64,000 nt of DNA from Duganella sp. BJB480 (lineage in GTDB: Bacteria > Pseudomonadota > Gammaproteobacteria > Burkholderiales > Burkholderiaceae_D): assembly GCA_003416985.1 (NCBI GenBank), contig QVIN01000007.1:248001-312000 (forward strand). Direction: 5' to 3'. Below the pieces are notes generated by a model that saw only the letters and a list, made by a program, of their open reading frames with translations, did not search any database and was not told the DNA's origin. This document shows, piece after piece, positions 9,621 through 17,506 of the stretch. The stretch's first letter is position 1. Every line of letters begins with the position of its first letter. A program made the translations under genes and the position numbers.

Positions 9621-9790
9621 CTTATGACTCGGGTCGGGATTAAATAATCCGTCATTTTATCGTTGAACTGGCATCGAGGCACATATTAACGATATGACGG
9701 CGGGTTCGCGGGAAATTGCGACAGTCTGCAGTTTAAGGGGGTTGAACCTACCAAATTGGCAAGTTTGACGCAGTGCATGGGGCGGACGGC

Positions 9791-10435
9791 TCACGGCGCG
9801 GGCACTTCCAGGCCGCGCAGGGTGACGTCGATCAACGTGTCCATGAAGGCGGCCGGGTCGATCGGCGGCATCTCGCAGGTGGGCATGAAGGAGTGGGTCC
9901 ACATCATCAGCATCAGCACCGGCGCCACCAGCACCGGCGTCATGACGGCCGGGTCGACCGGGCGGAACTCGCCGCGCGCGATGCCGCGCACCAGCACGCT
10001 GGCGATCAGGGCGTTGCCGCGGGCGACCACGTCGTTGTTGTAGAACTGCGCCAGCTCGGGGAAGTTGTTGCCTTCGGCAAGCATCAACTTGGTGATGCCG
10101 GCCAGGTGGGTGGCGCAGATCTGGTGCCACCACTTCATCAGGATGGCGCGCAGCAGCGCGGCGCTGGGGCCGTCGAAGCCGGCCGCCTCCTGCTCGGCCT
10201 CGCCGATGGCGTGCACGATGTTCTCGCGCACCACGGCCTTGAACAGTTCTTCCTTGTTGGCGAAATACAGGTACAGCGTGCCCTTGGACACGCCGGCGCG
10301 CTTGGCCACGTCCTCCAGGCGCGTGCCGGCATAGCCGCGCTCGACGAACTGGTCCAGCGCCGCCGCCAGCAATTCCTGCGGCCGCGCATCCTTGCGCCGC
10401 TCCCAGCGTGGCTTCGTGTCTTGAGGGGCTTGCAT
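9791..10435 (-). CDS. TetR/AcrR-family transcriptional regulator
   Basis: A 214-residue repressor with an N-terminal TetR helix-turn-helix (about residues 17-63; GYAGTRLEDVAKRAGVSKGT then LYLYFANKEELFKAV) and a ligand-binding C-terminal domain. The C-terminal part fits the AefR/TetR_C group. It is divergent from the solute-binding protein gene, and a palindrome in the intergenic region next to its start suggests autoregulation. The target gene and ligand are unknown; the nearby TolC-type channel is a possible but unproven target. Confidence 0.9.
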   Translation of the reverse strand: MQAPQDTKPRWERRKDARPQELLAAALDQFVERGYAGTRLEDVAKRAGVSKGTLYLYFANKEELFKAVVRENIVHAIGEAEQEAAGFDGPSAALLRAILMKWWHQICATHLAGITKLMLAEGNNFPELAQFYNNDVVARGNALIASVLVRGIARGEFRPVDPAVMTPVLVAPVLMLMMWTHSFMPTCEMPPIDPAAFMDTLIDVTLRGLEVPAP

Positions 10436-10455
10436 GGGTGTACCCGATTTAACTT

Positions 10456-10465
10456 ACTTATAAGT
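10456..10465. promoter_or_regulatory. Candidate TetR operator
   Basis: The perfect 10-bp palindrome ACTTATAAGT lies 20 bp upstream of the TetR-family start codon in an AT-rich patch. The position suits an autoregulatory operator; binding is inferred. Confidence 0.45.
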
Positions 10466-10620
10466 CATTAATATAAGCGCAAGGGCGAGCAACGTCAAGG
10501 CGCGTGGCTGTTGTGAGGCTGCGCGAGCGGGTTGCCGTCGCATGTTGCGGCAATTAAACCTGCGTATAATGCCTTCAGGCGCACAAGTCCTTGACGCCGG
10601 ACCGGGGGGACCACCAGGGA

Positions 10621-11370
10621 ATGAAGATGCTGCGCTTGCTGCTGTGGATGGGGCTGATATGGGCGTCGGCCATCGCGCACGCCACCACCACGGTCACCTG
10701 CGTCACGGAGGAAAACCGCCCCGTCAATTTTTGGGAGAACGGCAAGGTCACCGGCTTCAGCACCGAGGTCGTCGAGGCCGTCCTCAAGGAAATCGACGTG
10801 CCGGCCGACATCCAGGTCATGCCCTGGGCGCGCGCCTACGCGACGGCCTTGCACAAGGAAAACGTACTGATCTTCTCGATCATGCGTACGCCCGAGCGCG
10901 AGCACCTGTTCAAATGGGTCGGCGTGGTTTCCCCGCCCGACAGCTCCTATCTGTACGCCTTGCGCGAACGCCACATCAAGCTCGACAATCTCGGCGACGC
11001 CCTGCGCTACAAGATCGCCACCATCAACGGCGACGCGCGCGAGCAATATCTGGAGTCGAAGGGCTTCGTCAAGGGCCGCCAGCTGCATGGCAACGCCCAG
11101 CCAAAAACCAACTACGAAAAACTGAAGCTGGGACGCGTCGACCTGTGGGCGATGAGCGACCTGGTGGCGGCGGACATCGTGCGGCGCGATGGCGGCGAAC
11201 TGTCCAAGACCCTGGTGCGGGCGCTGCAGTTGACCGAGCTGGGCAGCGGCGGCAGCTACATGGCCTTCGGCCCGCAGACCGACGATGTGCTGGTCGAGCG
11301 CTTCCGCAAGGGGCTGGAGGCCATCAAGGCCAATGGCACGTTTGCTGCGCTGCAAAAGAAGTGGTTCTGA
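10621..11370 (+). CDS. Periplasmic solute-binding protein (SBP_bac_3 type)
   Basis: A 249-residue secreted protein: signal peptide to about residue 21 (ending IAHA), then a bilobed amino-acid-type binding domain (NFWENGKVTGFSTEVVEAVL, MPWARAYATAL, IFSIMRTPEREHLFKWVG). ATG 10621 has AGGGA 2-6 bp before it, somewhat close, but the signal peptide starts there. No ABC permease or ATPase gene adjoins it, so it may be an orphan binding protein or feed a sensor; such orphan SBPs are frequent in beta-proteobacteria. Its ligand cannot be assigned. Confidence 0.85.
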   Translation: MKMLRLLLWMGLIWASAIAHATTTVTCVTEENRPVNFWENGKVTGFSTEVVEAVLKEIDVPADIQVMPWARAYATALHKENVLIFSIMRTPEREHLFKWVGVVSPPDSSYLYALRERHIKLDNLGDALRYKIATINGDAREQYLESKGFVKGRQLHGNAQPKTNYEKLKLGRVDLWAMSDLVAADIVRRDGGELSKTLVRALQLTELGSGGSYMAFGPQTDDVLVERFRKGLEAIKANGTFAALQKKWF

Positions 11371-11399
11371 AGGACTAACTTGAATAGATGAAGTTGTTT

Positions 11400-11413
11400 T
11401 TGATCCAGATCAA
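11400..11413. promoter_or_regulatory. FNR/Anr-type binding site
   Basis: TTGATCCAGATCAA is a perfect match to the FNR consensus TTGATnnnnATCAA. Its centre is 68 bp upstream of the Cache-protein ATG. A weak -10-like CATAGT about 21 bp downstream of the site would give the class II geometry (site near -41.5), which predicts oxygen-limited activation of that gene. The site is seen; regulation is inference. Confidence 0.7.
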
Positions 11414-11474
11414 GGGTTTTTCGGATCGCAATTCATAGTATCGTTCCTGACAGAAACCCATAACGGAGACCACC

Positions 11475-11945
11475 ATGAAACAGTTTATTTCCAAAATTTT
11501 GCTGCTGGCGATGACCGTGCTGCTGGCCACCAGCGCCTATGCCGCCAACGACCGCGCCAACGCGGAAGACTGCGTCGCGCTGGTCAAGAAGGCCGTCGCC
11601 TACATCAAGGCCAACGGCAAGGAAAAGGCGTTCGCCGAATTCAACAATTCCAAAGGCCAGTTCGTCGACCGCAACCTGTACATCTTCGTCTACGATCTGA
11701 ACGGCGTCAGCCTGGCCATCGGCAACGGCAACGCCTCCAAGATGGTCGGCAAGAACCTGATCGACATGCGCGACGCCGAAGGCACCTACATCATCAAGGG
11801 CCTGATCCAAACCGCCAAGGCGAAGAACCAGGGATGGTTCGACTACAAGTGGCCCAACCCGGTCACCAAGGGCATCGAAGAGAAATCGAGCTACGTCGAA
11901 AAAGTCGACGACTACCTGGTTGGCGCCGGGATCTACAAGCAATAA
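11475..11945 (+). CDS. Secreted single-Cache-domain protein
   Basis: A 156-residue protein made of a signal peptide (about 1-23, ending TSAYA) and one Cache domain of the sCache_2 type (conserved FVDRNLYIFVYDLNGVSLAI, MVGKNLIDMRDAEG, GWFDYKWPNP, YVEKVDDYLVGAGIYK). Cache domains bind small ligands and usually sit on chemoreceptors or kinases; here the domain is free in the periplasm, as in many stand-alone relatives of unknown role. A consensus FNR box precedes it, which suggests low-oxygen expression. The RBS is GGAG 7 bp before the ATG. Confidence 0.9.
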   Translation: MKQFISKILLLAMTVLLATSAYAANDRANAEDCVALVKKAVAYIKANGKEKAFAEFNNSKGQFVDRNLYIFVYDLNGVSLAIGNGNASKMVGKNLIDMRDAEGTYIIKGLIQTAKAKNQGWFDYKWPNPVTKGIEEKSSYVEKVDDYLVGAGIYKQ

Positions 11946-11959
11946 ACCGAGCCGGCCGG

Positions 11960-12532
11960 TCAGGCCAGGCGCGCCGCCAGTTCGGCCACGCGCTTGCCCA
12001 GCAGGCGGGCGGTCTCCAGGTCGCCGCTGCGCGGCGCCTCCTCGGGCGAGGCGTCCGACGGCGAAATCGCCAGCGCGCCGGCAAAGCCGGCGGTCCAGTT
12101 GACGTCGGCCGGACCGTGCTCCTTCTTGTTCGACGGCAGCACGCCGGTGCCGATCCAGATCTGGCTGTGCTGCATCGCCAGCGTCCAGAAATACTGGATG
12201 GTGGAGAACTTGTCGCCGTTGGTCGACGCCGAATTGGTGAAGCCGGCGGCGACCTTGTTCTTCCAGTTCTGGCCGAACCATGCGGCCGACGACTTGTCGG
12301 CGAACTTCTTGAACTGCCACGCCGGGCCGCCCATGTAGGTCGGGCTGCCGTAGATGACGGCATCGGCCTTGGCGATGGCGGCCATCGCATCCTCGGTCAG
12401 GTCGCCGTTCTGGTCGATGCGGTACAGCGTCGCCTCGGCGCCGGAGACGCCTGCGGCGCCGGCCTGCACGGCTTCTGCCTGTTTGACGGTGTGGCCGTAG
12501 CCGCTGAAGTACACGATCGCGATAGTGGTCAT
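11960..12532 (-). CDS. Flavodoxin-fold NAD(P)H:quinone oxidoreductase, WrbA-like
   Basis: A 190-residue flavodoxin-fold protein. The phosphate-binding loop VYFSGYGHTVKQAE is at residues 6-19, the FMN-contact loop GSPTYMGGPAWQFKKFAD near 80-97, and the middle region AAGFTNSASTNGDK is typical of the WrbA/NAD(P)H:quinone oxidoreductase group. It is expected to bind FMN and reduce quinones or other acceptors in two-electron steps. It is convergent with the Cache gene (14-bp gap) and follows the SnoaL-like gene by about 17 bp in the same direction, so the two probably form a unit. Confidence 0.87.
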   Translation of the reverse strand: MTTIAIVYFSGYGHTVKQAEAVQAGAAGVSGAEATLYRIDQNGDLTEDAMAAIAKADAVIYGSPTYMGGPAWQFKKFADKSSAAWFGQNWKNKVAAGFTNSASTNGDKFSTIQYFWTLAMQHSQIWIGTGVLPSNKKEHGPADVNWTAGFAGALAISPSDASPEEAPRSGDLETARLLGKRVAELAARLA

Positions 12533-12549
12533 AAAAAATCCCAAAAAAG

Positions 12550-12987
12550 TTATTGAACAGGGGGCCAGGCGCCGATCTGGTTCAACATGCCGAACCAGTC
12601 CTCCAGGTGCCAGGTGTGCGTGATGCGGTCCGCCCCCAGATAATGGAACTCATGGATCGCAATTGCAATAGGCTGATTGGTAGGGGCGATGCCGAAAAAC
12701 TCGCCGCGGTGGGTGCCGGTGATCCGCGCGCGCACGGCGGCGCGGCCGTCGCGGCCGAAGATGTCGAGGATGGCGATGTTCACGTCCGGAAAGGCGGCGC
12801 CGAACATGGCGACCACCGGCTTCATGCCGGCCAGGCCGGGTTGCTGGCCGGGGCCGAGCGGCGTGTCCTGCCAGTCCGGCGTCAGCGCCTGGTCGAGCAG
12901 GTCGGGATTGCGCTCGTTGAAGGCGCGGTACAGCGTTTCGATGGCTTGCTGCTGGGCCTTGGTCAAGCCGTTGTCCTGCATGGTCAT
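12550..12987 (-). CDS. SnoaL-like polyketide cyclase-fold protein
   Basis: A 145-residue protein of the NTF2/SnoaL fold (ALTPDWQDTPLGPGQQPGL at 34-52, MFGAAFPDVNIAILDIFGRD at 61-80, GTHRGEFFGIAPTNQPI at 91-107, HTWHLEDWFGMLNQIGAW near the end). This is the ester-cyclase pattern common to many small stress-linked proteins; the actual substrate is unknown. Two in-frame ATGs at 12987 and 12981 are both possible. It is divergent from the LysR gene, 94 bp away, so it is the likely LysR target, together with the flavodoxin gene behind it. Confidence 0.82.
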   Translation of the reverse strand: MTMQDNGLTKAQQQAIETLYRAFNERNPDLLDQALTPDWQDTPLGPGQQPGLAGMKPVVAMFGAAFPDVNIAILDIFGRDGRAAVRARITGTHRGEFFGIAPTNQPIAIAIHEFHYLGADRITHTWHLEDWFGMLNQIGAWPPVQ

Positions 12988-13081
12988 GGTGGGCTTTCGT
13001 ATCGGTGGATGACCCGGCCACTGTAGCAATCCGCCCCCACGCAAGTCCAATCGATAATGGATATGCGGTATCATCCACCGC

Positions 13082-14017
13082 ATGGATTTACATGGCATAG
13101 ACCTCAACCTGCTGGTGGCCTTCGACGCGCTGATCTGCGAGCGCAACGTCACGCGCGCCGGCGTGCGCATCGGCCGCACCCAGCCCGCCATGAGCGCGGC
13201 GCTGGCGCGCCTGCGCCTGCTGCTGAAGGACGATCTGTTCGTGCGCAGCGCCAGCGGCCTGCAGCCGACGCCGCGCGCGCTGGAACTGGCGGCGCCGCTG
13301 GGCGAGGCGCTGGCCAGCATCCAGCGCACGCTGGCGTTCACGCAGGCCTTCGAGCCGTCGCGCGCGGCGGTGCGCTTCACGCTGGCCCTGTCCGACCATC
13401 CGGCCGTCGTCATGCTGCCGGCGTTGCTGGCGCGCCTGGCGCACAAGGCGCCAGGCGTCACGCTGCGGATCAAGTCCTTCAGCGCGCGCGAGGACGCGCT
13501 GGCGTTGCTCGATGCCGGCGAGGCCGACGCCGCGGTCGGTGTGCCGGGCGGCAGCACGCCGCGCATCCCCACCCTGCCGCTGTTCGAGGAGCGCTTCGTG
13601 TGCGTGGCGCGCAAGGGCCATCCGCTGGCGGACAAGAAGCTGACGCTCAAGCGCTTCCTGGACTGCCGGCACCTGCTGGTGTCGCCCGAGGGCGACGGCG
13701 TCGGCCACGTCGACGTCAAGCTGGCGCAGTTGCGGCGCCGGCGCCAGGTCGCCGTGACGCTGCCGCAGATGTACGCGGCGCCGGCCGTCGTCGCCGGCGG
13801 CGACCTGCTGGCGACATTGATGGAGGGCGTGGTGCGCGCCAGCGGCATGGCCCGCGCGCTGGCGGTGCTGCCGCTGCCGCCGGAGCTCGACCTGGAGCCG
13901 GTGCCCTTCGTGCTGCACTGGCACCGCCGCAACGACGCGCATCCGGCCCAGCGCTGGCTGCGCGACCAGGTCGCGCTGGTGTGCCGCGAGCTGTATGGCG
14001 TCAGCGGCGGCCCTTGA
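13082..14017 (+). CDS. LysR-family transcriptional regulator
   Basis: A 311-residue LTTR with an N-terminal winged helix (DLNLLVAFDALICERNVTRA; IGRTQPAMSAALARLRLLL; residues about 6-65) and a periplasmic-binding-type effector domain (about 95-300). The NLLVAFDAL/ALARLR pattern is that of the NodD/LinR-like subgroup. It is divergent from the SnoaL-like/flavodoxin pair, the usual layout for an LTTR and its target. Its 3' end overlaps the convergent DUF2145 gene by 17 bp. The effector is unknown. Confidence 0.93.
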   Translation: MDLHGIDLNLLVAFDALICERNVTRAGVRIGRTQPAMSAALARLRLLLKDDLFVRSASGLQPTPRALELAAPLGEALASIQRTLAFTQAFEPSRAAVRFTLALSDHPAVVMLPALLARLAHKAPGVTLRIKSFSAREDALALLDAGEADAAVGVPGGSTPRIPTLPLFEERFVCVARKGHPLADKKLTLKRFLDCRHLLVSPEGDGVGHVDVKLAQLRRRRQVAVTLPQMYAAPAVVAGGDLLATLMEGVVRASGMARALAVLPLPPELDLEPVPFVLHWHRRNDAHPAQRWLRDQVALVCRELYGVSGGP

Positions 14018-14804
14018 GCTCCTGCACGCGCCAGCCGTCCTCGCGCCCGCGCAGGAAGGCCAGCATCGAATCGACCGTCACCGCGTTGATGCGGTCGGAG
14101 AAGCGCAGCGCGTTCGGATGGTCGTCGAAGGCGATGTTGGCCTTGAACACGCGCCCGCCCAGCCGCGTCAGCGGGCCGATGTGCATCTCGGTCGGCGTGT
14201 AGCCGGCCATCTTCAGCCACGACTGCGCCTGCTCGCGCGTGCGGATGCGGAAGTCCGTGGCCTCGGCCGAGGCCATCACCTCCAGCACCCACTGGTTGGA
14301 GTTCTGGTACTTGGTCGAGAACGGATAGGCCACCATGCTGTAATGGCTGCCGTGGAAGCCGTGCAGCGTGGCCGGGTCGCGCAGGATCTCGCCCAGCTTG
14401 GCGGCGATCTTCGGCGGCGGCACGATCACCAGCGCGTCCAGCGTGAACGGATTCTCCAGGAAGAAGTTCGCCAGGCCGTCGACCCACAGCGCGGAATCGG
14501 CGGTGCCGCATTCGTTGAGCAGTTCGTACACACGCCACGGCTGTCCCGGCGCGCTGCGGAAGGCCAGGCCGGCGTGGCTGTACTTCAAACCGTACTTGGA
14601 CAGGTCCTGGCCCTGGCGCGCGATCATCGCCACGTCGCTGCCGGTGGCGTCCAGCGCGGCCTGCAGCGACTGGCCGGTGGCCAGCGCGTCGGTCAGCGCG
14701 GCCTGCGTCACCGGATGCTCTTCGCACGAGCGCCCGGCGTGCGCCGGCGCGGCGGCCAGCATGGCGATCACGCCGGCCGCGCCCAACAAGGCCCGCGCGC
14801 TCAT
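14001..14804 (-). CDS. DUF2145 secreted protein
   Basis: A 267-residue protein with a signal peptide (about 1-23, ending APAHA) and a DUF2145 domain (DLSKYGLKYSHAGLAFRSAP near 69-88, RVYELLNECGTADSALWVDG, HGSHYSMVAYPFSTKYQNSN). The GLKYSHAGL and HGSHYSMVA His/Cys pattern hints at an NlpC/P60-like papain fold, but activity is not shown. Its ATG overlaps the stop of the upstream gene (ATGA), so the two are translationally coupled. The long open frame upstream of this ATG is the neighbour read out of frame. Confidence 0.8.
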   Translation of the reverse strand: MSARALLGAAGVIAMLAAAPAHAGRSCEEHPVTQAALTDALATGQSLQAALDATGSDVAMIARQGQDLSKYGLKYSHAGLAFRSAPGQPWRVYELLNECGTADSALWVDGLANFFLENPFTLDALVIVPPPKIAAKLGEILRDPATLHGFHGSHYSMVAYPFSTKYQNSNQWVLEVMASAEATDFRIRTREQAQSWLKMAGYTPTEMHIGPLTRLGGRVFKANIAFDDHPNALRFSDRINAVTVDSMLAFLRGREDGWRVQELKGRR

Positions 14805-15283
14805 TGCGGCGGCAGGCGTTTTTGCGACAGCAGCGCCTCGCCCAGGGCGTTGGGGATGAAGGCCACCACCTTGCCCGAGGCGACCAGCAGGGTGCCGGTG
14901 GTTTCCGACACCACCTGCACCGCGGTGCCCACCGACAGGCCGATCGCGTCGACCGTCTTGCCGGCCAGCTTGACCGACAGCTTGCCCGCCGAGCTGACCG
15001 ACGTCAGCACGACCTCGACGCCGTCCGCCACGCTCTGCCCGACGCCGCTGACGACGTAGGCGCCGCCGATCACCACCGCCATCGAACCGGCGGCCGGCCC
15101 GGAATCGCCCTTGGCCGAAGCGGCCACGCTGACCACCGGCGCGGCCAGGATGGACATGGTGCCGACCGAGATTTGCTCGGACGGCGTGAAGTTGGAGATG
15201 CCGCCTGCGGCCATTGCCGCGGCGCTGGCCAGCGCCAGCACGGCGCCGGCGACGGTGTTGCGAAATGCTGTACCTGCTGTCAT
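14801..15283 (-). CDS. Secreted hypothetical protein coupled to DUF2145
   Basis: A 160-residue exported protein: signal peptide to about residue 26, then Gly/Val/Ala/Ser-rich alternating hydrophobic segments (APVVSVAASAKGDSGPAAGS; VVLTSVSSAGKLSVKLAGKT; TTGTLLVASGKVVAFIPNAL) that look like repetitive short beta strands. No named family is recognised. It is the first gene of a two-gene unit with the DUF2145 gene (4-bp overlap), so the two products probably act together in the envelope. Confidence 0.68.
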   Translation of the reverse strand: MTAGTAFRNTVAGAVLALASAAAMAAGGISNFTPSEQISVGTMSILAAPVVSVAASAKGDSGPAAGSMAVVIGGAYVVSGVGQSVADGVEVVLTSVSSAGKLSVKLAGKTVDAIGLSVGTAVQVVSETTGTLLVASGKVVAFIPNALGEALLSQKRLPPQ

Positions 15284-15419
15284 GCGTAAGTCTCCCGATT
15301 CGATCTGATGTCACGATGTTCCCAAGAGGATAACATTAAATACAAAACAACTTTTAACTCGTCGCCAAGCGTGTGGGAGTGGGCTACACTGTCGGTCACA
15401 CCCATCCGCGTCCGCCTCC

Positions 15420-16436
15420 ATGCCCGAGAAGAACCTGCCTGAGCTGATCACCCTGAAACGCCTGATCGACGAAGGCGGGCGGCATCTGGAGGTCGGCACC
15501 TCCTGCACGGTGGCGATGGACGGCCGCCAGTTCCCGGTCTACACCATCGCGCTCGGCAACCCCAGTCCGGACGTGCCGGCGCTGGGCTTCTTCGGCGGCA
15601 TCCACGGCCTCGAGCGCATCGGCACCCAGGTCATCCTGTCGTTCATGGAAAGCCTGCTGGCGCGGCTGCGCTGGGACAGCACGCTGCACCAGCAGCTCGA
15701 ATCGATGCGGCTGGTGTTCATGCCGCTGGTGAACCCGGGCGGCATGTGGCAGGCCACGCGCTGCAATCCGCAGGGCGTGGACCTGATGCGCAACGCGCCC
15801 TTGAGCGCGGTCGACAAGGTGCCGTTCATGCTGGGCGGGCAGCGCATCAGCCACCACCTGCCGTGGTATCGCGGCAAGGCCGGCGCGCCGATGGAGGCGG
15901 AAAGCCAGGCCGTGTGCGAACTGGTCGAGCGCGAACTGCTGTCGCGCCAGTTCAGCATGGCGCTCGACTGCCACTCCGGCTTCGGCCTGCGCGACCGCAT
16001 CTGGTTCCCGCACGCGCACACCACCGCGCCCATCCCGCACCTGGCCGACATCGGCGCGCTGGAGCAGCTGTTCAGCCAGAGCTACCCCAACCACAACTAC
16101 GTGTTCGAGCCGCAGAGCCGCCAGTACCGCACGCACGGCGACCTGTGGGACTACCTGTACCTGAACGGCACCAGCTACAGCGAGCGCGTGTTCCTGCCGC
16201 TGACGCTGGAGATGGGCTCGTGGCTGTGGGTGAAGAAGAATCCGCGCCAGATCTTCGACCGCATCGCCATCTTCAACCCGACCGCCCGGCACCGGCTGCA
16301 GCGGGTGCTGCGGCGCCACCTGATCTGGTTCGACTTCCTGATGCGCGCGGCCAACAGCCACGGGCGCTGGATGCCGGAGGGGATGGCGCGCAAGGTCCAG
16401 CACCGGCGCGCGCTGGCGCAGTGGTACGACGCATGA
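15420..16436 (+). CDS. M14-family zinc carboxypeptidase-like protein
   Basis: A 338-residue cytoplasmic protein of the M14 fold. The zinc motif HGLE is in GFFGGIHGLERIGTQV (about 52-67), the middle substrate motif NPGGMW is near 106, the third zinc ligand is the His of MALDCHSGFGLRD (about 181), and the catalytic Glu is in PLTLEMGSWLW (about 263). It resembles DUF2817/succinylglutamate-desuccinylase-like members rather than secreted carboxypeptidases, and it lacks a signal peptide. Its stop overlaps the next start (ATGA), coupling it to an alpha/beta hydrolase. Confidence 0.85.
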   Translation: MPEKNLPELITLKRLIDEGGRHLEVGTSCTVAMDGRQFPVYTIALGNPSPDVPALGFFGGIHGLERIGTQVILSFMESLLARLRWDSTLHQQLESMRLVFMPLVNPGGMWQATRCNPQGVDLMRNAPLSAVDKVPFMLGGQRISHHLPWYRGKAGAPMEAESQAVCELVERELLSRQFSMALDCHSGFGLRDRIWFPHAHTTAPIPHLADIGALEQLFSQSYPNHNYVFEPQSRQYRTHGDLWDYLYLNGTSYSERVFLPLTLEMGSWLWVKKNPRQIFDRIAIFNPTARHRLQRVLRRHLIWFDFLMRAANSHGRWMPEGMARKVQHRRALAQWYDA

Positions 16437-17197
16437 GCCGCTGGGTCCTGCTGCGCGGCCTGATGCGCGAACAGCGCCACTGGGGCGGCTTCCCCGGCCA
16501 ACTGGCCGCCGCGCTGCCGGACGCCGCCATCGTCACGCCCGACCTGCCCGGCAACGGCGAGCGCCACGCGCTGCGCAGCGCCACGCGGGTGGCGCAGATG
16601 GTGGAGTTCTGCCGGCGCGACCTGCGCGCGCGCGGCGTCGAACCGCCCTACTCGCTGCTGGCGCTGTCGCTGGGCGGCATGGCGGCGGTGGAATGGTGCA
16701 GCCGCTATCCCGACGAAGTGGAGCGTTGCGTGCTGATCAACACCAGCATGCGGCCGTACAGCCGCTTCCACCAGCGGCTGCGCTGGCGGAACTATCCGGC
16801 CATCGTCAACCTGATGCTGCGCGGCGGCGTCGAGCGGCAGGAGCGCCTGATCCTGCGCCTGACCAGCCGTGGCGGCGACGACGCCGCACGCGAGGAACTG
16901 CTGCAACGCTGGCTGTCCTACCAGCGCGAGTTCCCGGTCACGCGCGCCAACGCGCTGCGGCAGCTGTGGTCCGCCGCCCGCTTCCGCGCGCCGTCCGCGC
17001 GGCCTGCGGTGCCGCTGCTGATCCTGGCCGGCGCCGGCGACCAGCTGGTGGACCATGGCTGCTCGCTGCGGCTGGCGCAGGCATGGGACGCGCCGCTGAT
17101 GGTGCACCCGAACGCCGGCCACGACCTGCCGCTGGACGACGGCCCATGGGTGGCGGCGGCTATCGCGAAATGGCTGGCGGCGGAAAAAGGGGCGTAA
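16433..17197 (+). CDS. Alpha/beta hydrolase
   Basis: A 254-residue single-domain alpha/beta hydrolase. The nucleophile elbow LSLGGMAAVEW has Ser near 82, followed by the acid in LILAGAGDQLVDHG (about 203-216) and the catalytic His in NAGHDLPLDDGPW (about 231). The N-terminal RGLMREQRHWGGF is the oxyanion-side loop. The fourth base of its ATGA start is the M14 gene stop, so both are made from one transcript. This pairing of an M14 peptidase with an esterase-type hydrolase is conserved enough to suggest a shared substrate, which I cannot name. Confidence 0.87.
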   Translation: MSRWVLLRGLMREQRHWGGFPGQLAAALPDAAIVTPDLPGNGERHALRSATRVAQMVEFCRRDLRARGVEPPYSLLALSLGGMAAVEWCSRYPDEVERCVLINTSMRPYSRFHQRLRWRNYPAIVNLMLRGGVERQERLILRLTSRGGDDAAREELLQRWLSYQREFPVTRANALRQLWSAARFRAPSARPAVPLLILAGAGDQLVDHGCSLRLAQAWDAPLMVHPNAGHDLPLDDGPWVAAAIAKWLAAEKGA

Positions 17198-17209
17198 AAT
17201 AACGCCCCT

Positions 17210-17491
17210 ATGAAAACCACCGTCATGAACTGCCGCGACAACTGCGGAGCGTGCTGCATCGCTCCTTCGATTACGAGTCCGATACCGGGTATGCCAAACG
17301 GGAAGCCCGCCGGTGTCCGGTGTATCCAGCTCGGCGACGACAATCGATGCGGCGTCTTCGGCAAGCCGGAGCGGCCGGCGTTTTGCGGTGGACTGCAACC
17401 GTCTGAAGATATGTGTGGATCGCATCGAGAATATGCCATTCGCTGGCTTGAAGAACTGGAGTGCGCTACGCTTCCCGATGCCTTAAGCTAA
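17210..17491 (+). CDS. YkgJ-family cysteine-cluster protein (mosaic gene)
   Basis: A 93-residue protein with the YkgJ/UPF0153 Cys pattern: CRDNCGACC (8-16), CIQLGDDNRCGVFG and RPAFCGGLQPSEDMCG, probably a zinc or iron-sulfur cluster site. It starts 12 bp after the hydrolase gene. Base use changes inside the gene: the first part is GC-rich like its neighbours, the rest is more even. A fragment matching its C-terminus (CGSHREYAIRWLEELE) recurs about 0.9 kb downstream, so this copy may be a hybrid of a resident 5' end and an incoming 3' end. Confidence 0.85.
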   Translation: MKTTVMNCRDNCGACCIAPSITSPIPGMPNGKPAGVRCIQLGDDNRCGVFGKPERPAFCGGLQPSEDMCGSHREYAIRWLEELECATLPDALS

Positions 17492-17506
17492 CACGCACAT
17501 CTGACT

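Noticed and set aside
12550-14727. 725-codon minus-strand frame covering the SnoaL-like gene and LysR antisense
   Set aside because: Only the last 145 codons have family features; the rest is antisense to the LysR and out of frame with the DUF2145 gene.
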